Origin: CAYXAA01 sp964462985
Lineage (GTDB): Bacteria; Pseudomonadota; Alphaproteobacteria; Rhizobiales; Stappiaceae
Length of the DNA stretch: 64,000 nucleotides
NCBI GenBank assembly: GCA_964462985.1
Contig: CAYXAA010000006.1
Coordinates: forward strand, 62,001-126,000
Direction: 5' to 3'
Part shown: positions 16,803 to 26,017 of the stretch, in pieces
Layout of the letters: the number at the start of each line of letters is the position of its first letter
Numbering within the stretch: the stretch's first letter is position 1
The notes under the pieces: model-generated
What the model saw: only the letters and a program-made list of their open reading frames with translations
Told to the model about the DNA's origin: nothing
The model's database searches: none
Program-made: the position numbers and the translations under genes

Positions 16803-17158
16803 CGCATTAGCCTCCTTCACTGCGGATAGCGGACCACTATAAAAAAGTGCATTGCCCTTACCGCGGCGGCGAAAATTCACGAACCGCCGAATTCAGCCGG
16901 TTCGCCGAACTAGTCACCTTGCATTCTCATTGACCAAATCGGCTTTCCTGATCAGGCCGAGAGAATCTTCCTTCTTGGGCAACAGTTTTACTCGTCCTTG
17001 TGTCCGTTACGGTCAGTTTGGTCCTGCCGAACGATCCATGTTCCCCCATCGTAGCTCCGCCGAAGCGTCCGCAAGGTCGAACGGACGAAATCCTTGGGTA
17101 GCAAGCCTGTTGTCCGTATATCGCAACGATAGGACATCCATGGTCCCCTGAGTCTCCT
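16803..17158. other. 356-bp gap upstream of the toxin-antitoxin pair
   Basis: No convincing gene on either strand. A TATAGT hexamer on the minus strand (16836-16841) upstream of the antitoxin could be a -10 element, but no good -35 is visible. The AT content is a little higher than in the flanking genes, consistent with an inserted module carrying its own promoter. I see no inverted repeats or target-site duplications that would mark a mobile element. Confidence 0.4.
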
Positions 17159-18409
17159 TCACCCCACGATCTCCGCCGTCTCCACCACCGCGTGGAACAG
17201 GACGTCCGCGCCCGCCTTGGCCCATTCGGGGAAGATTTCCTCGGCCTCATTGTGCGACAGGCCGTCTACGCAGGGGCACATGATCATGGCGGTGGGAGCG
17301 ACGCGATTGACCCAGCAGGCATCGTGGCCGGCGCCGGAGACGATGTTGCGGTGGGAATAGCCGAGGCGCTCGGCGGCGGCGCGGACGGTGTTCACGCAGC
17401 CCTCGTCGAAGGTGACCGGGTCGAAATGGCCGACCTGCTCGATCTCGTAGGAAATCTGCAGCGCGTCGCAGATGGTGTCGATGCCTGCCCGGATGCGCTC
17501 GTCCATTGTGTCGAGCACCGCCTTGTCGGGGGAGCGGATGTCGATGGTGAAGACCGTGCGACCAGGAATGATGTTGCGCGAGTTGGGATAGACCTCGACG
17601 TGGCCGATGGCGCCGACGGCGTCGGGCTGGTAGTCCATCGCCACCTCGTGGACGAGTTCGGTGACGCGGGCCATGCCGAGGCCGGCGTTGCGGCGCTTGG
17701 GCATCGGGGTCGAGCCGGTGTGGCTTTCCTTGCCGGTCAGCGTCACCTGCAGCCATTTCAGGCCCTGGCCGTGGGTGACGACGCCGATGTCGATGCCCTC
17801 GTCCTCCAAGATCGGTCCCTGTTCGATATGGAGCTCGAACATCGCGTGCATCTTGCGGGCGCCAACCTCCTCGTCGCCGACGAAGCCGATTCGCTTCAGC
17901 TCCTCGCCGACGGTCTTGCCTTCGGCGTCCTTGCGGGCATAGGCCCAGTCGAGGGTGTGGACGCCGGCGAAGACGCCCGACGCCAGCATGGCCGGGGCAA
18001 AGCGCGTGCCCTCCTCGTTGGTCCAGTTGACCAGCACGATCGGCCGCCTGGTCCTGATGCCGAGATCGTTCAGCGTGCGCATCACTTCCAGACCGCCAAG
18101 CACGCCGAGCACGCCGTCGTACTTGCCGCCGGTCGGCTGGGTGTCGAGATGGGAGCCCATGTAGACCGGTAGGGCATCGGGATCGGTGCCCTCGCGGCGA
18201 GCGAACATGGTGCCCATCTTGTCGACGCCCATCGTAAGCCCGGCATCGTCGCACCACTTGGCGAACAGCCTGCGGCCTTCCGCATCGGCGTCGGTCAGGG
18301 TCTGGCGGTTGTTGCCGCCGGCGATACCCGGACCGATCCTAGCCATCTCCATGATCGAATCCCACAGACGGTCGGAATTGATTCTGAGGTTCTCGCCAGG
18401 TGCGGTCAT
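17159..18409 (-). CDS. Zn-dependent hydrolase: N-carbamoyl-beta-alanine amidohydrolase (M20 family)
   Basis: 416 residues of the AmaB/HyuC/allantoate amidohydrolase group. Metal-binding segments are GSHLDTQPTGGKYDG, NEEGTRF, ELHIEQGPILE and the final SHNEAEE; the dimerisation domain is in the middle. In this context it performs the third step, releasing CO2, ammonia and beta-alanine (or 3-aminoisobutyrate) from the carbamoyl compound. Related enzymes act on N-carbamoyl-L-amino acids or allantoate, and sequence alone does not exclude these. It lies 82 bp downstream of the aminotransferase on the same strand. Confidence 0.9.
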   Translation of the reverse strand: MTAPGENLRINSDRLWDSIMEMARIGPGIAGGNNRQTLTDADAEGRRLFAKWCDDAGLTMGVDKMGTMFARREGTDPDALPVYMGSHLDTQPTGGKYDGVLGVLGGLEVMRTLNDLGIRTRRPIVLVNWTNEEGTRFAPAMLASGVFAGVHTLDWAYARKDAEGKTVGEELKRIGFVGDEEVGARKMHAMFELHIEQGPILEDEGIDIGVVTHGQGLKWLQVTLTGKESHTGSTPMPKRRNAGLGMARVTELVHEVAMDYQPDAVGAIGHVEVYPNSRNIIPGRTVFTIDIRSPDKAVLDTMDERIRAGIDTICDALQISYEIEQVGHFDPVTFDEGCVNTVRAAAERLGYSHRNIVSGAGHDACWVNRVAPTAMIMCPCVDGLSHNEAEEIFPEWAKAGADVLFHAVVETAEIVG

Positions 18410-18491
18410 GAGGCGGCCTTCCGTTGTCGTTGCGGGCAGTGCCGCACCCGGCCACCCGGCGTGCCGCCGGACGGCCGGGCGGTCGGCGGGT

Positions 18492-19847
18492 TCAGTCGAG
18501 CGTTTCCAGCACCTTGCGCAGCGTGCCGATCAGCTCATCGATCTGGCTCTTCGAAATGATGAGCGGAGGCGACATGGCAATAATGTCGCCGGTGGTGCGG
18601 ATGAGAATGCCGGCCTCGTAAGCCTTGAGGAAGGCGGAGAAGGCGCGCTTGGTCGGCTGTCCTGCGATCGGCTCGAGCTCGACGGCACCGATCAGGCCAA
18701 TGTTACGCACGTCGATCACGTGGCGCACGCCCTTGAGCGCATGCAGTGCGTCGGCCCAGTAGTCCTCGAGATCGGCGGCACGGGTGAGCAGACCTTCATC
18801 GTCGTAGGTGTCGAGCGTGCCGAGCGCGGCTGCGCAGGCGACCGGGTGACCGGAATAGGTGTAGCCGTGGAAGAACTCGATGAGATGCTCCGGCCCGGTC
18901 ATGAAGGCCTCGTGGATCTCGCTGGAGCAGAACACGGCGCCCATCGGAATCACGCCGTTGGTGATGCCCTTGGCGGTGGTGACGAGGTCGGGAACGACGC
19001 CGAAATGCTCGACGGCGAAGGGCGAGCCAAGGCGACCGAAGCCGGTGATGACCTCGTCGAAGATCAGGAGAATGCCGTGCTGGTCGCAGATAGCGCGAAG
19101 CTTCTCGAGGTAGCCTTTCGGCGGAATCAGGACGCCCGTAGAGCCGGCGACGGGCTCGACGATGACCGCGGCGATGGTCGAGGGGTCATGGAGCTGGATC
19201 AGCCTCAGGAGATCCTCGGCATATTCGGCGCCGTGCTCGGGCTGGCCGCGGGTGAAGGCGTTGCGTGACAGGTCGTGGGTGTGGCGGATGTGATCGACGC
19301 CGGTGAGAAGCGTACCGAACATCTTGCGGTTGGCGACGATGCCGCCGACGGAGATGCCGCCGAAGTTGACACCGTGATAGCCGCGTTCGCGGCCGATGAG
19401 GCGGAAACGCGATCCTTCGCCCTTCACCCTGTGGTAGGCGAGCGCGATCTTGAGCGCGGTCTCGACCGATTCCGAACCGGAGTTGGTGAAGAACACGTGG
19501 TTGAGCGGTGCCGGCATCAGCGCCGAGAGCCGGGCAGCCAGCTCAAACGCCTTGGGATGCCCCATCTGGAACGCCGGGGCGTAGTCGAGTTCGGCGATCT
19601 GGCGCTGCACCGCCTCGGTGATCTTCGGCCTGGCGTGGCCGGCGTTGCAGCACCACAGGCCAGCGGTGCCGTCGAGCACATCGCGGCCGTCGGCAGTCTT
19701 GTAATGCATGTCCTTGGCGCCGACGAACAGGCGCGGGTTCTGCTTGAACTGCCGGTTCGCCGTAAACGGCATCCAGAAGGCTTCGAGATTGTTGGCGGTG
19801 AGCGCGCTACCGGACGTGGTCGTCGCGGATGTGGCGATGCTGGACAT
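18492..19847 (-). CDS. Omega-amino acid:pyruvate aminotransferase (beta-alanine aminotransferase)
   Basis: 451-residue class III PLP aminotransferase. The PLP Lys is K293 in TTAKGITNG. The N-terminal segment FWMPFTANRQFK and the active-site segment LWCCNAGH are typical of beta-alanine:pyruvate transaminases. It converts beta-alanine to malonate semialdehyde using pyruvate, the last nitrogen-removing step of uracil degradation. It is the first gene of the minus-strand operon and is divergent from the RutR-like regulator, with a RutR-type palindrome between them. Confidence 0.9.
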   Translation of the reverse strand: MSSIATSATTTSGSALTANNLEAFWMPFTANRQFKQNPRLFVGAKDMHYKTADGRDVLDGTAGLWCCNAGHARPKITEAVQRQIAELDYAPAFQMGHPKAFELAARLSALMPAPLNHVFFTNSGSESVETALKIALAYHRVKGEGSRFRLIGRERGYHGVNFGGISVGGIVANRKMFGTLLTGVDHIRHTHDLSRNAFTRGQPEHGAEYAEDLLRLIQLHDPSTIAAVIVEPVAGSTGVLIPPKGYLEKLRAICDQHGILLIFDEVITGFGRLGSPFAVEHFGVVPDLVTTAKGITNGVIPMGAVFCSSEIHEAFMTGPEHLIEFFHGYTYSGHPVACAAALGTLDTYDDEGLLTRAADLEDYWADALHALKGVRHVIDVRNIGLIGAVELEPIAGQPTKRAFSAFLKAYEAGILIRTTGDIIAMSPPLIISKSQIDELIGTLRKVLETLD

Positions 19848-20252
19848 AATTCCTCCGTGCGCCGCGATCCGCGGCGGCGCCTGTTGCTACGGTCGACGCC
19901 GGCACGATCCGCTGCCGCGAATCCGGCGTCCGGGCGAGCTTATCCCAGCCGCACGCCGGCTGTCGCCGATCGTCAGTAAATCCCCTCATCGGCGGCCCAG
20001 GCGGGCCGCGTTGATATCGTCTACCCCCGCACCAAGGGAGCGGCGGCCTGTCCGGAAGATTATCGTCGTTATTGCCGGCGCTGCCGGTGCTTGTTACCCA
20101 TTGGCTTCGGCGAAAAAACCTGACCAAATGGTCAAAATCAGCGTAGGAAGCCGCCATACGCCGGTCAAGAGCAATTTTTGGTTCCGGGACGAGGCAGCAA
20201 GGCGTCCGAGTCCAGGGCCATTGCCGCGGCCGGCAACTCGGGAGACGGCACC
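19848..20252. other. 405-bp divergent control region between aminotransferase and rutR-like gene
   Basis: No gene visible. The region holds the promoters of the two divergent genes and the RutR-type operator at 20120-20135. That operator is about 117 bp from the regulator start and about 270 bp from the aminotransferase start. No other strong palindrome is apparent. Confidence 0.6.
20120..20135. promoter_or_regulatory. RutR-type operator
   Basis: CTGACCAAATGGTCAA matches the E. coli RutR consensus TTGACCA-N2-TGGTCAA at 15 of 16 positions, counting the two unspecified bases as matches. Its core TGACCA-AA-TGGTCA is a perfect 6-bp inverted repeat. It lies just upstream of a RutR homologue. In E. 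coli, RutR leaves this site when it binds uracil or thymine. A second copy is upstream of preT (26152-26167). Confidence 0.8.
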
Positions 20253-20945
20253 GTGAACGAGGACACTGCCAACGACGGGCCAAACCCGCGGGCAAGCACC
20301 CGGATCCAGGAGAAGAACCGGGCAAAGATCCTTGAGGCGGGTCTGCTCGAGTTCGCCCGCTTCGGCTACCGCGGCGCCCGGGTCGAACAGATCGCCGCCG
20401 AAGCCGGGATGTCGAAATCCAACCTGCTCTACTACTTCGGATCCAAGCAGGCGCTCTACAAGGCGGTTCTGGCGCATTTGCTCGACATCTGGCTGACGCC
20501 GCTTAGGACTCTCGATGCCGGAGGTGACCCGGCCGAGGAGCTTTCCGCCTATATCGGGCGCAAGATCGAGCTGTCGGCCGCCTATCCGGAAGCGTCGCGC
20601 CTGTTCGCCACCGAGGTGATGCAGGGCGCGCCGATGATTGCCGACGTGCTTGAAGGTCCGCTCAAGGCTCTGGTCGATGACAAGGTCGAGGTGATTCGCG
20701 CTTGGGCAGCCGCCGGCAAGATCCGTGCCGTCGAGCCACATCATCTCATCTTCGCGATCTGGGCAACGACACAGCATTACGCCGATTTTGCCACCCAGAT
20801 CCGCGCGCTGACGGGATCGGGGGTCGACGAGCCAGAGTTTCGGGCCGGAGCGGAGACGGCGATCCGGGACCTCCTGCTGCGCGGCCTGCTGCCGTCTGCG
20901 AAGTCGGTCGGCGCCGGATCAAGCAGAATTGACGAAAACGCGTGA
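20253..20945 (+). CDS. rutR: TetR family regulator, RutR-like
   Basis: 230 residues. The N-terminal helix-turn-helix includes VEQIAAEAGMSKSNLLYYF. The ligand domain segments YPEASRLFATEVMQGAP and HLIFAIWATTQHYADF closely parallel E. coli RutR, including the Trp/Thr/Gln cluster used for pyrimidine binding. It should repress pyrimidine catabolic genes until uracil or thymine is present. I chose GTG 20253 because GGGAG lies 8-9 bp upstream and the length then fits the family; an upstream GTG would add 25 residues. Divergent from the aminotransferase operon. Confidence 0.88.
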   Translation: MNEDTANDGPNPRASTRIQEKNRAKILEAGLLEFARFGYRGARVEQIAAEAGMSKSNLLYYFGSKQALYKAVLAHLLDIWLTPLRTLDAGGDPAEELSAYIGRKIELSAAYPEASRLFATEVMQGAPMIADVLEGPLKALVDDKVEVIRAWAAAGKIRAVEPHHLIFAIWATTQHYADFATQIRALTGSGVDEPEFRAGAETAIRDLLLRGLLPSAKSVGAGSSRIDENA

Positions 20946-21014
20946 AATCCGGCTGCATCGCACGGTAGAGTACCCACCTGGCGCAGACAGCCGGTAGTTC
21001 GTGAGGGACGTGCC

Positions 21015-21854
21015 GTGACAGGTGTTTCGACGAAGGAACGCAAGAGAGTGAGGAGGCGTGCCTGGCTGCTCGCCGCAACGCTTAGCCTGGCGGCCGGGAC
21101 CGCCGCGGCGGCACCCTGCGGCAATGATGCCAAGGGGTTTCCGGCGTGGCTTGCGGATTTCAAGAAACGGGCCGTCGCGGCCGGCGTCTCGGAGCGCGTC
21201 GTCGAGGCCGCGCTCGGCAACGCGAGCTACAACCGCCAGGTGATCCGGCGCGACCGGTCTCAGTCGTCGTTCAAGCTCAGCTTCGAGGAGTTCAAGAAGC
21301 GCCGCGCGCCTCCCGGCGCCATCGCCATGGGCCGGCAGCGGCTGAAATCGAACCTCGGCATCCTGACCAAGGTCGAAGCGAGATTTGGCGTGCCGAAGGA
21401 GATCATTGTCGCGATCTGGGGCCTCGAATCCGGCTTCGGGACCTTCATGGGCGACATACCGATCTTCTCGTCGCTACCGACGCTTGCCTACGATTGCCGG
21501 CGATCCGAGTTCTTCACCGAGGAACTCCTCAGCGCGCTGTTCATCGTCCAGTCGGGCGACATCCCGATTGCGCAAATGAAGGGTGCCTGGGCGGGCGAAA
21601 TCGGCCAAACCCAGTTTCTCGCCACCAACTACGCCCGCTATGCGGTCGACTTCGACGGCGACGGCCATCCAAACCTGATCGCCAGCACGCCGGACGTATT
21701 CGCCTCGACCGCGAACCTTCTTGCCAAGCACGGCTGGCGTCCCGGGGAGGACTGGTCCGAGGGCACCCGGAACTTCGAGGTGCTCTACTACTGGAACCGC
21801 TCCATGGTCTATCGCCAGACCATCGCCTATTTCGCACAGGAACTGCGAAAGTAG
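21015..21854 (+). CDS. Lytic murein transglycosylase (MltB family)
   Basis: 279 residues. A positively charged N-terminus and hydrophobic stretch (about residues 10-33) act as a signal peptide ending in an Ala-rich site. The SLT_2 domain follows, with the catalytic Glu at E138 in AIWGLESGFG and the conserved IGQTQFLATNYARYAVDFDGDG region (core GQTQFLATNYARYAVDFDG). It cleaves peptidoglycan glycan strands in the periplasm to 1,6-anhydro products. There is no C-terminal peptidoglycan-binding domain. Start is GTG 21015. It has no evident functional link to the pyrimidine genes around it. Confidence 0.92.
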   Translation: MTGVSTKERKRVRRRAWLLAATLSLAAGTAAAAPCGNDAKGFPAWLADFKKRAVAAGVSERVVEAALGNASYNRQVIRRDRSQSSFKLSFEEFKKRRAPPGAIAMGRQRLKSNLGILTKVEARFGVPKEIIVAIWGLESGFGTFMGDIPIFSSLPTLAYDCRRSEFFTEELLSALFIVQSGDIPIAQMKGAWAGEIGQTQFLATNYARYAVDFDGDGHPNLIASTPDVFASTANLLAKHGWRPGEDWSEGTRNFEVLYYWNRSMVYRQTIAYFAQELRK

Positions 21855-22124
21855 GCTGGCTGCCGACGTGAACTTCGTTCCAAGCTCGGCACAATTCGTG
21901 ACCGGCCACGGCAACCGGCTTCAGGGAAGCCGTCTTGGCGGCTACTGCAATCGCGCGCGGCAAAAAATTACTGAGATTCAGGGTTTTAGCCGTCTTATCG
22001 CGACCCGGATCAGCCTTATGTGGACCGGAGTGGCTTCTGTGCCCTTTCACAAAATAGGCCAGATGTGATGCGACATCGGCGGCCGACGGCGGACTGCTGC
22101 CGATCGAGCTTGAGGAGAAACACC

Positions 22125-22730
22125 ATGGCGAAGACCGTGCGAAGGCGCGCGACATTCCGGACCGCAGCGGTCCTTGCGACCGCCCTGCTGCCGGCGGCGC
22201 TTCTCGCCCCCGAGCCGGCTGCGGCCGAGCCGGCGGCAATCGTGCTCGATATCGCCGTGGGGTCGACGCTTGCGCCGTTCGCCGAGCTCAACATCGGCGA
22301 CGTGGTCACGCTCGCGCCGGACCAGAAGGCCGACCTGCTCGACTATCGGCTTTGCGAGGAGGTCCGGGTAACGGGCGGGACCATCACGGTCGCCGAGGAA
22401 GGGCTGGCTGTCGAGGGCGGCACGGTCGAAAAGCTCGGCCCCGGGGACTGCGGCAGCGCCGCCTTGCGCATCGAGCCGATCGCAGGCGGTGCCAGCGCAA
22501 CCGGATCGGACAAGCCGGATGACGCGCGAAACAGCACGGGGGCAACGGTGCTGCTGCGGTTCGGCAAGACCGGGAAAACGGCCCCCGGCGGGGCCTTCGA
22601 TCCGGTCGAGGCGACAAACACGCCTCCGCCCGACGTCGAAGGCGGCGCCCTTGCCGGCGAGGGCAAGGAGAAGGCAGCGGCGGTCGATGTATCGGCCGGT
22701 GTGGCACCGAAACTTTCGCCCGAGGGCTAA
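22125..22730 (+). CDS. Exported hypothetical protein
   Basis: 201 residues. The clear signal peptide (about residues 1-34) has a basic start KTVRRRATFR and ends in an Ala-rich site near PAAAEPA. The next 70 residues (VLDIAVGSTLAPFAELNIGD, LLDYRLCEEVRVTGGTI) look like a small beta-rich domain with two Cys, C84 within LCEEV and one in PGDCGS, possibly a disulfide. The C-terminal third is low-complexity Gly/Ala/Pro. ATG 22125 follows TGAGGAG. The family is not recognised; a periplasmic or secreted location is inferred. Confidence 0.7.
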   Translation: MAKTVRRRATFRTAAVLATALLPAALLAPEPAAAEPAAIVLDIAVGSTLAPFAELNIGDVVTLAPDQKADLLDYRLCEEVRVTGGTITVAEEGLAVEGGTVEKLGPGDCGSAALRIEPIAGGASATGSDKPDDARNSTGATVLLRFGKTGKTAPGGAFDPVEATNTPPPDVEGGALAGEGKEKAAAVDVSAGVAPKLSPEG

Positions 22731-22731
22731 A

Positions 22732-23619
22732 TCAGCAGGGGGCTTGCCGGCGCCGGGCGGCAAGGGTGGCCAGGATCGCTTCGGCGTTGCGCCACAGCAG
22801 CGAGCCGCCGGCGGCCGGATCGACCTTCCGGGACGCGATCGGCAGTCGCGCGGCCAGACTCGCGCCGAGATCCGGCGAATGCACCGGACTGGTGTCCCGC
22901 CCGCCGAACCACAGGTCTACCGGGACCGCAATTTCCTCGACCGCGAAGGGCCATTCGCCGAGCGCAATGGCGAGATCGCGCGCGTAGCCTTCGGCGCCCT
23001 GAGAGAAACCTTCTTGCAGACAGGCGCGATAGAACGACATGAACTCGGGGGCACAATAGAGCTCCCGATCGATGTCGGCGCTCATCTTGATGACGAGGTC
23101 CCAGAGCCAGTCGGCGCTGGCAACGGCGGCCACTTCAGCGGCGAAGCCCTTCGGATCCGCCCGCGCGGCAGCCACCATGCCGGCAACCTGCGGCTCCAGC
23201 AGATGGGCAAGCGCGGGATGGCCGAGATCGTCCTGGCCCGCGACCACCGCCACGGCTTCGACCCGCGCGGTAGCCGCAAGGGCGAGGGCGAAGGGTGCGC
23301 CCTGGGAGAAGCCGACCGCGAGCGGGCGATCAAGGCCGGCCGCAGCGATGAGCATGCCGACATCGTCGGCCCATGAGGCGAGCGTTTTATCCGGATGCGG
23401 GTCGGAGGCGCCGAGCCCCGGACGATCTATGGCAATCAGCCGAAGGCCGAGTCGGTCAAGGTCGTTCCAGCCAAATCCGAGCGAACCGCTCATGCCGGCG
23501 CCGGTACAGAAGATGATGGGTGCGCCGTCGCCTGGTCCCCATTCCTTCCAGGCAAGCCGGCGACCGCCCGGAAGGCTGACTGTGTCGTGGCGCAGGGTTG
23601 GAACGGGAACAATGGTCAT
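22732..23619 (-). CDS. Alpha/beta hydrolase
   Basis: 295 residues. The oxyanion segment is FCTGAGMSGSLGFGW. The nucleophile elbow is VGFSQGAPFALAL (Ser) and the acid is in WFGGRDTSPVHSP. The expected C-terminal catalytic His region is weak; GGSLLWRNAEAIL replaces the common GHxx motif, so activity is uncertain. Substrate unknown. Start ATG 23619 opens the first beta strand properly. It is convergent with the exported protein, one base between stops. Confidence 0.82.
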   Translation of the reverse strand: MTIVPVPTLRHDTVSLPGGRRLAWKEWGPGDGAPIIFCTGAGMSGSLGFGWNDLDRLGLRLIAIDRPGLGASDPHPDKTLASWADDVGMLIAAAGLDRPLAVGFSQGAPFALALAATARVEAVAVVAGQDDLGHPALAHLLEPQVAGMVAAARADPKGFAAEVAAVASADWLWDLVIKMSADIDRELYCAPEFMSFYRACLQEGFSQGAEGYARDLAIALGEWPFAVEEIAVPVDLWFGGRDTSPVHSPDLGASLAARLPIASRKVDPAAGGSLLWRNAEAILATLAARRRQAPC

Positions 23620-24091
23620 GGCTGGCTGGCCCTTTGCAGGTGACGGACAACGAGACCTCAGCCTCACAGATAGTGCGTCCGATTGCAGCGACGTCGGCAG
23701 GCTGAGCTAGACCGCCGGTCACAGACTCAAGAGGTTATATCACTCGCCGGAAAACTCATTTTACATTACTAATTGTGCAAGGTATCGCTGGACTACCCGA
23801 GAGGAGAGGCAATCCGTCCGATGGTTTCGCAAGGTCTCAGGTAACGATAGCGCGGCCTGAAACCGTCGCCGCGAAGAGACTAGATGGCGAGGCGGCTCGT
23901 GGCCGGCCACCGATGGATTGAAGAAGCGGGTAAAGGACATGAGGGACCGAGGCGTGACCAGCGCGCCGCGGAATGTCGGGCCGGAGCGGCCGGAGGAGGA
24001 ACGGGCGTGAACCCAGCGATGTGCATCGCCGCAGCGCGGCGTCACCGACGATGGGCGGCATCGCCTCGCAGCCCAGCGCCATCGGGCGAGA
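23620..24091. other. 472-bp gap upstream of the TRAP genes
   Basis: No gene supported on either strand. In particular there is no reading frame for a DctP-type binding protein. The only notable element is the repeat of the pca-region motif at 23756-23783. Confidence 0.5.
23756..23783. promoter_or_regulatory. Second copy of the pcaQ-region motif
   Basis: TCATTTTACATTAC (23756-23769), then 7 bp, then GCAAGGT (23777-23783). Both parts match 5458-5483 exactly; only the spacer differs. It lies 137 bp upstream of the minus-strand hydrolase and over 300 bp upstream of the TRAP genes. A common regulator for the aromatic and transport genes is possible but unproven. Confidence 0.45.
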
Positions 24092-24691
24092 GTGCCGTTC
24101 CGATCTGCCCCGCGCTTCGCCCTTGTGATCCACCGCCGTCGCATTCCCAAGCCAGGATCCGCCCCGTTGTATTCCGCCCTCGAACGCGTTCTTGAACGTC
24201 TTTCGATCGGACTGGCACTCGTCGGAGGCGTCGTGCTGGTCGCCCTCGTCGTCATTACCGTCGTAAGTGTCACGGGGCGCGCCCTCATCTCCGTCGGTCT
24301 CGGCCCAATTCCAGGCGACTTCGAACTGATCGAGGCCGGCACGGGCTTTGCGATATTCGCGTTCTTGCCATGGTGCCAAATGCGGCGCGGTCATGTGACC
24401 GTCGACATCCTGATGGCCCGGCTGTCCACGCGCACCAATCTCATCATCGACATCGTGGCCAACGTGCTGATGACGGCCGCCGCGGGCTTGGTGTTATGGC
24501 GCCTCTATCTCGGCATGCTCGACAAGATGAGCTACGGCGAGACGACCTTTATCCTTCAGTTCCCGGTGTGGTGGCCCTATTCGGCCGCGCTCGTCGGCGC
24601 GACCGTGTTCGTCCTGGTCTGTGCCTTCACCGTGGTACGCAGCGTCCACGAATTCGCCCTTCAGCCCCATGGCCGGTCCTTGAGAGAGTAG
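24092..24691 (+). CDS. TRAP transporter small permease subunit (DctQ-like)
   Basis: 199 residues from the ATG at 24092, with four transmembrane helices in the DctQ pattern. The conserved segment FLPWCQMRRGHVTVDI lies between helices 2 and 3. The first 25 residues are polar and basic; a TTG at 24167 with AGGA upstream would give a more typical 174-residue protein, so the start is uncertain. It pairs with the large permease 3 bp downstream to import an organic acid driven by sodium or protons. Confidence 0.85.
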   Translation: MPFRSAPRFALVIHRRRIPKPGSAPLYSALERVLERLSIGLALVGGVVLVALVVITVVSVTGRALISVGLGPIPGDFELIEAGTGFAIFAFLPWCQMRRGHVTVDILMARLSTRTNLIIDIVANVLMTAAAGLVLWRLYLGMLDKMSYGETTFILQFPVWWPYSAALVGATVFVLVCAFTVVRSVHEFALQPHGRSLRE

Positions 24692-24694
24692 AAC

Positions 24695-26017
24695 GTGAGC
24701 CCCCTCGAAATCGGCCTCTGGTCCATTCCCGTCCTGCTCCTGCTCATTTTCGTGCGCATGCCGATCGGGCTGGCGATGCTGCTGTGCGGCGTCGTCGGCA
24801 CGCGCCTGGTCACCGGGAACTGGATTCCGATCCTGGCGCAACTCAAGTCGTTGGTTTTCGATACCTTTTCCAGCTATTCGCTGTCGATCGTGCCGCTGTT
24901 TCTCCTGATGGGACAGTTCGCCACGCGCGGCGGCATGTCCCAGGCCCTGTTCAAGGCTGCCGAGACCATGGTCGGACATCGCCGGGGAGGCGTTGCCATG
25001 GCTGCAGTCACCGCCTGCGCGGGTTTCGGTGCGATATGCGGCTCGTCGCTTGCCACCGCGGCAACAATGGGCCAGGTGGCGCTGCCGGAACTCAAGCGCT
25101 TCGGCTATTCCGGCGCTCTTTCAACGGCCAGCCTTGCCGCCGGTGGCACCCTCGGCATCCTGATCCCGCCGTCGATCGTGCTCGTCATCTACGCCATCCT
25201 GACCGAGCAGAACATTGCAAAGCTGTTCCTCGCCGCCTTCGTACCCGGCGTCCTGGCAGCGATTGGCTACATGATCACGATTGCGATCTACGTTCGACTG
25301 TACCCCGACTCGTCGGGCTCGCGCGAACGCGCGGACTGGAGTGAACGGCTCAAGGCTGTCGTCGACGTCTGGCCGGTCCTGGTCGTCTTTCTCCTCGTCA
25401 TTGGCGGCATCTATGCTGGCGTGTTCACGCCGACCGAAGCGGCGGCCATCGGTGCCGCTGGTACGGGCATCATCGCTCTCGTCAGAGGCGGCCTGCCGTG
25501 GCACGAATTCAAGCATGCGATCCTTGCCACCGCGACCTCCACCGGCATGATCTTCTTTATCGTGCTCGGCGCCACCGTATTCAATGCCTTTCTCGCGTTC
25601 TCGCAGCTGCCGCAACAGGCAGCGTCCTACGTCACTGAACTCGGTCTCAACCCCTGGCTCGTGCTGTCGCTGATCCTGGTCTGCTATCTGCTGTTCGGCT
25701 GCATCATGGATTCGCTGTCGATGATCCTGCTGACGATCCCGATCTTCTTCCCGATCGTCAGTGCGCTCGACTATGGGCTACCGTTCGAGGAGTTCGCGAT
25801 CTGGTTCGGCATCCTGGTGCTGATCGTGGTCGAAACCGGACTGATCACGCCCCCGGTCGGCATGAACCTATTCATCATCAATGCCATGGCGCCCGATATC
25901 CCGCTGGCGCACACATTCCGTGGTGTGGTGCCCTTCATCCTCAGCGACGTCATCCGGGTGACGATCCTTGTCGTGTTCCCGGTGCTCAGCCTGTTCCTCG
26001 TGCGGCTGCTTTATTGA
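24695..26017 (+). CDS. TRAP transporter large permease subunit (DctM-like)
   Basis: 440 residues with about 12 transmembrane helices. Conserved DctM segments are FVRMPIGLAMLLCGVVG, GFGAICGSSLATAATMG, GTLGILIPPSIVLVIYAI and a C-terminal TPPVGMNLF. It is the ion-coupled channel subunit of a TRAP importer. No gene for the periplasmic binding protein lies next to it, so the ligand cannot be deduced directly. It precedes preT by 317 bp and could serve organic acids from either the pyrimidine or aromatic pathway. Confidence 0.92.
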   Translation: MSPLEIGLWSIPVLLLLIFVRMPIGLAMLLCGVVGTRLVTGNWIPILAQLKSLVFDTFSSYSLSIVPLFLLMGQFATRGGMSQALFKAAETMVGHRRGGVAMAAVTACAGFGAICGSSLATAATMGQVALPELKRFGYSGALSTASLAAGGTLGILIPPSIVLVIYAILTEQNIAKLFLAAFVPGVLAAIGYMITIAIYVRLYPDSSGSRERADWSERLKAVVDVWPVLVVFLLVIGGIYAGVFTPTEAAAIGAAGTGIIALVRGGLPWHEFKHAILATATSTGMIFFIVLGATVFNAFLAFSQLPQQAASYVTELGLNPWLVLSLILVCYLLFGCIMDSLSMILLTIPIFFPIVSALDYGLPFEEFAIWFGILVLIVVETGLITPPVGMNLFIINAMAPDIPLAHTFRGVVPFILSDVIRVTILVVFPVLSLFLVRLLY

